Source: Phoronis ovalis | Lineage: Eukaryota; Phoronida; Phoronidae | Reading direction: 5' to 3' | Length of the DNA stretch: 14,028 nt | Assembly (NCBI GenBank): GCA_028565635.1 | Contig: JAOXYB010034717.1 | Span: forward strand, 1 to 14,028 | Shown: positions 8,384-14,028 of the stretch, one piece after another | Layout of the letters: every line of letters begins with the position of its first letter | Numbering within the stretch: position 1 is the first letter of the stretch | Notes under the pieces: generated by a model | Database searches by the model: none | Seen by the model: only the letters and a program-made list of their open reading frames with translations | Told to the model about the DNA's origin: nothing | Made by a program: the position numbers and the translations under genes

Positions 8384-8614
8384 TCAATTTTCCGGCTTTC
8401 TGCCGCCAGATGTACCCCAGTCGAACTGTGTTTTTTCGTAGCGCCATCTGGAGACCGCGTCGTTCGCCATTTTATCTGGGTTTCTCTGGATAGCCTGAAT
8501 CAGTGTTGCCAGGGCCGCCAGACACTTTTTCAGAAGGGGGATGCGTTTGCTGTAAATTATGTGTTTCAACCTGCTCTCAGTTATTGGTTTAGTGCTATTA
8601 TACAAAATCACCAT
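8384..8614 (-). other. GC-richer island with a 76-codon minus-strand frame
   Basis: The stretch is clearly richer in GC than the AT-rich flanks. The minus frame starts at 8614 and reads through KRIPLLKKCLAALATLIQAI; an acceptor-like AATTTACAG ends at 8550, and AAAATGGCGAAC (ATG at 8470) resembles the YY1-type ATGGCG box found near many animal start sites. CCAGATG and CATCTGG lie as an inverted pair at about 8406 and 8442. It could be an exon, a promoter island or an old inserted repeat; I recognise no protein family. Confidence 0.3.
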
Positions 8615-8812
8615 TACATTCTACAAACATTTTTTAGCTGATAATTCCTGTTTTATAATTTGATGCATTTTTTCGTGCTTTCGAGAACATTGCTATTTCT
8701 TTCCATCTCTAAAATTAATGGACACTATGATTCTTTCACAGGGCTACATATAAAATAAATGTCCGGCCCTGAATAAATAAATAAACTATATTATAACCTT
8801 TTTTGTTGACAA

Positions 8813-8814
<2 letters not shown>

Positions 8815-8846
<32 letters not shown>
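8815..8846. repeat. (AT)16 microsatellite
   Basis: Thirty-two uninterrupted bases of alternating A and T. Confidence 0.97.
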
Positions 8847-8852
<6 letters not shown>

Positions 8853-9230
8853 ACAATCAAAAGAGCTGGATACGGGACGCTTAGGCAGACCAGGCAATTG
8901 TGAGATGCTTGATCCTGTGACTAGTTTGTACAGTATTGTAGTTTTATAGTACTAAATTATAATTATGTTTGTAAAGTTTCTTAACACAATCTCGTTAATT
9001 GTTCTGTGCTAGCTACACGAACGGAAATGATGTAAATAATTTTCAATAATACATATATGAATACAAAGTACAACAGTTTTTATTGTTTGATGACATGTAA
9101 ACGGCTTTGGTTTTATAGCAAAAATAATATTTTGTATTTACTAAAATAGCTTTTACCTTACACATATAATAAATCAAAGCGGTTTTACATAAACTACACA
9201 GGACTTTTTACACGGCTATCCCTTGATTAT
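8847..9230. other. AT-rich intergenic DNA, nothing recognised
   Basis: No coding frame, repeat or RNA gene could be supported. Confidence 0.6.
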
Positions 9231-9530
9231 TAATTACGATCGAGCCTGTTCGATCACTCCAAGAACAGTCTCAACTCCTGGTGAGCATACAGGTCAGCTC
9301 ACTATACGTAGCAAACTTACCATTCAATAACACCCTTGCAGGTACGGATGTACGCCAGAGTGAAAGTAAACAATACAAAGAAGAGGAAGGACGAATTGAA
9401 TGATTCACCGATGTCAATAGCCGTTCTTTAATGTCCCTGAGAGATAGACCTCACAGAGACGGGGCCGCCATTTAACTTAGTCATTTGAGCCACAAGGGAT
9501 ACACAGTCACCACTATTCAGAGCTAGGTAA
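9231..9530 (-). promoter_or_regulatory. GC-richer island, possible minus-strand promoter and first exon
   Basis: On the minus strand AAATGGCGGCC (ATG at 9471) is followed about 150 bases later by GAATG|GTAAGT, a consensus donor whose GTAAGT occupies 9315-9320. The last exon base would be 9321, so the exon would end just after an ATG. On the plus strand CCCTTGCAG at about 9342-9350 is acceptor-like. No downstream coding exon of such a gene was identified, so this is only a candidate. Confidence 0.2.
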
Positions 9531-10500
9531 TTTTTCTATCTTAAAAGGCATGTATACAAGCCCAGATATTAAGCTGACAACAGGGCCACCGTTTTGATCA
9601 AGCTTGTGTGACTTGAAATAAATGCACCAAGTTTTAAATTTCTCTGGTGAAGTAAATATTTTTTTAGTTTATTATAATGTAAATATCATACACGTTTGGT
9701 GATTCGAGTGATATTCAAATAGTCGGTGTAAAGCATCTTTTTTATATTCTTTCGTTCTTTTTACTACGTTTTATTTCAAATAAATTTTCACACAATTCAA
9801 ATGTATGCTAGGAAGTGGATTCGTCGTTACTGAGTAGTGTGGTACTATTTTTAACTTAGTTTTAATCTATTTGCTGTAAATCAGGGCTGTAAATAATATA
9901 ATTCTAATAAAATCCCATAATTTAGCAGCGCCCAGTATGGCGGCCATCTCGGATTTGTCCAGATATAAAATTTGATATTTTAAAATTTTAGGCAAAAGTA
10001 AAAGATTTGCTAGTTCTAGTTCACTTCTCTAAAGCAAATTAAATCACCAAAAATACTAAATATCAGAATATAACTATTATAAATGAAATGTAATAGCCTT
10101 ATCAATTTGTTCATACTTATCTCAAAAATGCTACAATTCGCAAAAAATGCAAAAACAACACAAGTACTCTTAAGAAATTTTAATAATGTCATAATATTCC
10201 AATTAGAAACAAATTATCCTTATTTTTATTTGTTGCAAAATTTGGAAAGTACCTTTTGAAAAATCAAACTTTTATACGTTAAACTATGCCTCATTTATTT
10301 CCGTTCACGGTGTACCTGCTGTAAAGATATAACCGGTTAGCGTCATTTATAAATAAAAATTTTATAATTTAATTATGTGGGCAAGAGAGGCTAATCTTTC
10401 CACACCTATGATGACTCTTGTGTAATTATGTAACCTCCTGCCACTTAACTATACGCCCGATTATGTGATTCAGAGCGTAAAAAAATGTTCCTGTTATATT
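9531..10500. other. AT-rich intergenic DNA with one ATGGCGGCCAT box
   Basis: Almost all of it is plain AT-rich sequence. At 9925-9960 a GC-rich patch reads AGTATGGCGGCCATCTC. It gives short frames from an ATG on both strands (12 codons on plus, 26 on minus from 9947), neither convincing; an overlapping pair of YY1-type boxes is as likely. Confidence 0.4.
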
Positions 10501-10600
10501 TCAAAAGGGTGGTGCGTCCGCACCCAACGCACTCCCCCATCTGACGGGCCTGTAAGCACCACCACCATGGGAATTAAAGACAAAGGGACAGGATACAGAC
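10501..10600. repeat. Small GC-rich island with inverted repeats
   Basis: GGGTGGTGC at 10507-10515 is nearly the reverse complement of 10556-10564, and GGTGCG/CGCACC sits as a tight hairpin at about 10511-10524. It stands out sharply from the AT-rich flanks and looks like the end of a dispersed repeat. No tRNA-type box A/box B pair was found. Confidence 0.35.
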
Positions 10601-11923
10601 AATGGTACAATTTAGCTTAAACATTCATCTAATTTTATAATTTCAATTATCCCCAAATAGATCTTCAGATTAATATTTGTATTACATCACGAAACTTTTG
10701 GCTTTTCTATTATCATGAGTCAAACGCAAATTTTGTACGCACTTCCATTTATTAATGCCACCTGATGGAGTACTTCTAAATCAACTTTTATCAAGTAATA
10801 CTTTACGCTAACGGTTGGATGACACTAAAAACAGCATTTTACGGATTGTTTCATTGTATTGAATAATCTTCTGTTGTCTGAAAAATTGAATTCATTAGGT
10901 GCTTTTGTTTCAGGATGATCGAGTCTCAAAGTGTTGTCCGTAGCACTTAAGATTCTGGTCTCGGTAGCGAAGGTGAATAAACATTCTGATGACATCACCA
11001 TCTCAGATTTGGGTTTAGGCAGAGGAGAAAACTGATCGGAAATTGATTTAGAAGATGAAACCCAACAGGTAGACAATGCTCCAGAATTGAATGGAGACTA
11101 TTTTGAAAGTGCATATAATTGTTAAGGAAATTTTAGCAACAATTTATAGAAATCCTTTTATCAGATTTAAGATATGTTCATGGTGGCTAGATGTATCACA
11201 TAGCACTTGAATATGTAACGTCTCAAATTTTCATATAGCCTTAATCTCTTACGCAGACTGTCATTTAGCACAATTTCTACACATTATATGTAATATAAAG
11301 ATGCATTAAGAGTTTATGATAATCTAGATATCATGATGTCACCTTTTAATTATTTTACGACTAGTTAAGGGTTCATTTAAAAATTTAAGGATTTTCTTCA
11401 AAATCAAACTTGACTAAAAAATCAAGTGTTTAAACAGTGTTTATACCATGATTAGTAACAAAGACAGATTATTACAAGGCAAAATTAGTATGATCTAAAG
11501 AAAATTTGTAATATTTTAATGCATTGCTTATATTATGTTATTTTATCTTCATTTAATATTTTTTACGACATTTACTGATGTTGATTTAGTCATTTATTGT
11601 GTGAGCATGACAATAATTATGCCAAATGCTAGTCAATTAAATATCATGGTTTTACTGAGTAGAACCATTAAAATGATTGAGTTTTTACTTAAGTCATTTC
11701 ATCTGTTATATTTTGCATTTTTTGTAGTGAAAATTGCTTTCAAATAACACTAGTCATTTAGCTTTGTATTCACTTTATTTTCGTCTCTGTGATAAGAATA
11801 TGATTGGCAAGTAAACAGAATATATTCATACTACACCCTATATTTGTAGTTTATTCCAATAACATTTAGCATTGTACCACGTATAGTCTTGGTTTTTTTA
11901 GTCTTCATATGTATTCATACATA
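10601..11923. other. AT-rich intergenic DNA with a doubtful open frame
   Basis: Mostly featureless. The only item of note is a minus frame, 10825-11076 (83 codons, serine-rich, no recognised motif), in a stretch of mildly raised GC. It has no partner exon that I can see and may be chance or a decayed element. Confidence 0.4.
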
Positions 11924-11929
11924 TTTATT
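11924..11929 (-). terminator. Candidate poly(A) signal AATAAA on the minus strand
   Basis: This is the first canonical AATAAA on the minus strand downstream of the peptidase stop codon; none occurs between 11930 and 12363. It could end the peptidase transcript with a 3' UTR of roughly 430 bases, or end a transcript using the small exon just before it. Confidence 0.4.
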
Positions 11930-11931
11930 TC

Positions 11932-12011
11932 TTAACTTTCTCCACAAACTTTGATCAATTCCAGCGGCAGGTTCTTCCCTCCGTGTGAGACATTATAGTA
12001 AAATTTGAAAT
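11932..12011 (-). CDS. Possible small terminal exon of unknown protein
   Basis: On the minus strand an acceptor-like GAATTATAG precedes a 26-codon open frame ending in NLPLELIKVCGES and TAA (11932-11934). AATAAA follows two bases after the stop. The stretch is richer in GC than its surroundings and the peptide looks ordinary rather than compositionally biased. It lies downstream of the peptidase exon on the same strand, so it could be an alternative last exon of that gene or the end of another gene. I recognise no family, and chance is a real possibility. Confidence 0.25.
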
Positions 12012-12363
12012 CTATAATTCAGCCAGCACAAATTAGGTATTAAAACATTTATAAAAAAGTATATTAAAATATGTTAGAGTAAAGTATCACATTAATTTTG
12101 TAAAAAAATTATAAAATATGTTACAAATTTGAGAATCATATAAGAAGCTTTACAAATAAATAATTAAAAGAAATGGGAATAAAACAATAATACAATCAAG
12201 AGAAAGAGTCTAATTATTATATGCATTAAATAGTACCGGACGGGTATTAAGTACTGTACCCAAATTCTAAAAGAGACTGTGATCTCTGAATTTTATCATA
12301 ATGGTCATTCCAGTAGTTTGAGATTGACCCTATCACATGAACTCGGAGAAAAGTAATTGTGCA
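12012..12363 (-). other. Peptidase 3' flank or 3' UTR/intron
   Basis: AT-rich sequence between the peptidase stop and the candidate terminal exon. No AATAAA on the minus strand and no coding frame of note. Confidence 0.4.
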
Positions 12364-13635
12364 CTACCAACTGAGAAGCTCCAAGTTACTGTCATTTGTA
12401 GTTTGATCTTCAGAATTTGATCCTCGATAGGTATAAATACCATCAGATTGCGATCTATGATCAAGAGTCCCTCTTGGATGTCTTTGTGCAGGAATTTCGT
12501 CGGACACTTCGTATGATGAACCTTTTAATGCCCCAGAAGGCTTCAGAGCTACTGCAATACGTTGTGGACCATCCAAATGTTGAAGCATTTCTAGATTCAC
12601 AAATTTTAATTCTTGCCTTATCTCCAGTGACAGTGTTTGTAATGCAAGATGCAACAAAAATGCAATGCTAACTGTTATATAATTAACACCATCATGATAG
12701 TCTTGCATAGTCATACAGTGCATAGCCACTGGGGTGCCATCTTCAAGAACATACACGCTACCTGAATCTCCAGATTTAGATATAATTCTATCCTTTCTTG
12801 TCGATTTGATGCAAAGAACATTACTGTAGGTTTCGATATCTGATTTGATGGACCTGCTGTCGAATATAATTCCTTCTGTTCTGAAGCTTCCCTGTCCAAA
12901 CTTGAATACTTTCTTGCCTTTAAGAGTGTCTAATCGAAAATGCTTTGAAGGCTTTCTCACTATTTCTGTTCTGCTTAAGATACTATCACAACACGTGTAG
13001 CCATCATTAGCACTCAAGGCTTTAATCACAGCCCTTTCCTCACCTTTTGCTATATTAATCTCCTTTATAGCAAAGTCCATGTAGAAATCCATTTCTTCAC
13101 AATCAGGAAGTTTTCTGGTATAATTACCATAAAGTTTATATAAAGGAGAATTATAATCACACACAGGTGTATTATCATTGTAATCTCCATTTGCCCAGGT
13201 TATAAGCTGCCAATCTTCAACCCTGATTTGTTCAATTCCGTTTTCATATGTCTCTTTCATCTTTTTGAAAGGGTGATAATTTGAAACAACATTCCACTTG
13301 CTATTATTTGAGGTGCTATCGACATACATCACACCTCCTCCAAAGGTAGCGATGGCATCTCTATGTAATTTGCCAGCACACTTCTTTTCAACATGCATTG
13401 GGGAACCATAATATGGATGCCTCATGTCTTCAAAAAGGCACATTTCTCCTGACCAGTTGCAAATGATATCAGAGTTAACTTTATGTGACTCTTTTAGTTG
13501 ATGCAAATATGATTCGAGCTCCTTTTTGTTTGCTTCACTTTCAGTTTGTAGTATATAAACGTTAATGCTATTTCCACTGACTGGCTGAATACTGCAGATG
13601 CCACTGATAATTCTGGAAATGAAAAGCTTAACCAT
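12364..13635 (-). CDS. Divergent trypsin-like (PA clan) serine peptidase, probable 3' exon
   Basis: Open frame of 423 codons, stop TAG at 12364-12366. Residues about 85-335 look like a chymotrypsin-fold domain. SKSGDSGSVYV carries the nucleophile Ser291, followed by DGTPVAMH as in the strand after the active serine. MDFAIKEI offers Asp187 and VVSNYHPF offers His121. KKVFKFGQGSFRTEGII matches the strand pair before the serine motif in this fold. Residues about 25-75 form a separate region with no match I recognise. The C-terminal 60-70 residues are polar and look disordered. No signal peptide or clear membrane helix is visible, so an intracellular protein is inferred. The ATG at 13635 may be false, because a good splice acceptor lies at 13613-13614 and the true exon may begin at 13612 with earlier exons to the right. 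The nearest canonical poly(A) signal is AATAAA at 11924-11929. The domain call is moderately sure; substrate and role are unknown. Confidence 0.7.
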   Translation of the reverse strand: MVKLFISRIISGICSIQPVSGNSINVYILQTESEANKKELESYLHQLKESHKVNSDIICNWSGEMCLFEDMRHPYYGSPMHVEKKCAGKLHRDAIATFGGGVMYVDSTSNNSKWNVVSNYHPFKKMKETYENGIEQIRVEDWQLITWANGDYNDNTPVCDYNSPLYKLYGNYTRKLPDCEEMDFYMDFAIKEINIAKGEERAVIKALSANDGYTCCDSILSRTEIVRKPSKHFRLDTLKGKKVFKFGQGSFRTEGIIFDSRSIKSDIETYSNVLCIKSTRKDRIISKSGDSGSVYVLEDGTPVAMHCMTMQDYHDGVNYITVSIAFLLHLALQTLSLEIRQELKFVNLEMLQHLDGPQRIAVALKPSGALKGSSYEVSDEIPAQRHPRGTLDHRSQSDGIYTYRGSNSEDQTTNDSNLELLSW

Positions 13636-14028
13636 GTAGTATCTAGAAATAAGTTTTATTTACCTAATGATAGTATTTTGTTAATATCATTGAGGTTTTA
13701 ATATATCGGGAACATCCTATTTGACCATATTCTCCAGTATGTAGACTGTAAAACAAAGAGCCTAGTGCTATGCCATCATTAGGAGTCTTGTAATATCAAC
13801 TATGCTGGACATAATGTAATCTATGTGGGCAACACAGTGGTAAGACTTTGAAATGTATTTAGAAGTCTCCCAGACTAATTTTACTTTAAAACAAGACATT
13901 TGTCATGTCTAATGCCCATCCAATGTGTAGGATATTTTTTTAACATTATTGTTTTTTTACATTAAAAAAGAATATAATACATCATGCATTATAATCTGGT
14001 TTATCATTGTGGGGTACTCTTATTCAAA
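13636..14028 (-). other. Probable intron or 5' flank of the peptidase gene
   Basis: AT-rich, no coding frame. On the minus strand a pyrimidine tract ends in CTTTTCATTTCCAG next to the peptidase exon, and a donor-like TTAG|GTAAAT lies at about 13660, which would leave an intron of only about 50 bases. No upstream coding exon is recognisable before the window ends. Confidence 0.35.

Noticed and set aside
9231-9300. tRNA-like box B (TGTTCGATCACTCC)
   Set aside because: No matching box A, acceptor stem or anticodon arm could be found around it.
9011-10310. GAACGGAAAT at about 9019 and its reverse complement near 10302 as transposon ends
   Set aside because: A 10-base inverted match is expected many times by chance in a window of this size, and no flanking duplication was seen.
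10825-11076. 83-codon minus-strand frame as a gene
   Set aside because: No recognisable motif, partner exon or clear splice sites in frame; kept only as a note within the intergenic entry.
11535-11747. Hydrophobic 70-codon plus-strand frame
   Set aside because: Very AT-rich DNA yields Phe/Leu/Ile-rich frames by chance; no motif or splice context supports it.
12417-12671. 84-codon plus-strand frame and the 62-codon minus frame at 12711-12899
   Set aside because: Both lie inside the peptidase exon in other frames and show no independent homology.

Overview
The window is eukaryotic: AT-rich DNA with GT-AG introns, long non-coding stretches, a degraded LINE, foldback and satellite DNA. The one firmly identified gene is metazoan. 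Several dispersed repeats (LINE 3' end, intron 2 and intron 3 repeats) resemble families I know from marine invertebrates, especially molluscs and other spiralians. I read it as a spiralian invertebrate, perhaps a bivalve or gastropod, but the exact group is a guess.

Layout. 1-560: AT-rich, with a 29-bp inverted repeat at its two ends (possible MITE cut by the window edge). 574-664: five copies of a 14-bp word. About 667-1198: 5'-truncated, frameshifted 3' end of a non-LTR retrotransposon. 1223-1296: a nested hairpin. 1449-2228: a 780-bp near-perfect palindrome flanked by an exact 8-bp target-site duplication, so a non-autonomous foldback or MITE insertion. 2237-2790: upstream region of the next gene, with three 15-bp repeats. 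2791-7491 (+): a complete eight-exon deoxyhypusine synthase gene (DHPS) encoding 361 residues, with a 25-unit, 29-bp minisatellite in intron 1. 7492-8265: probable DHPS 3' flank, with a small duplicated repeat and a 26-bp perfect palindrome. 8380-11900: mostly empty AT-rich DNA with a few GC-richer islands (some carrying ATGGCG/CGCCAT boxes) and an (AT)16 microsatellite. 11932-12011 (-): possible small terminal exon followed by AATAAA. 12364-13635 (-): a long exon for a divergent trypsin-like (PA clan) peptidase, probably lacking its 5' exons, which would lie to the right.

The two genes are convergent and show no sign of working together. DHPS makes the deoxyhypusine side chain on eIF5A and looks intact. 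The peptidase keeps a plausible His-Asp-Ser triad but is otherwise unfamiliar; it and the 780-bp palindrome are the items most worth a second look. I see no prokaryotic system, CRISPR array, viral gene or RNA gene.
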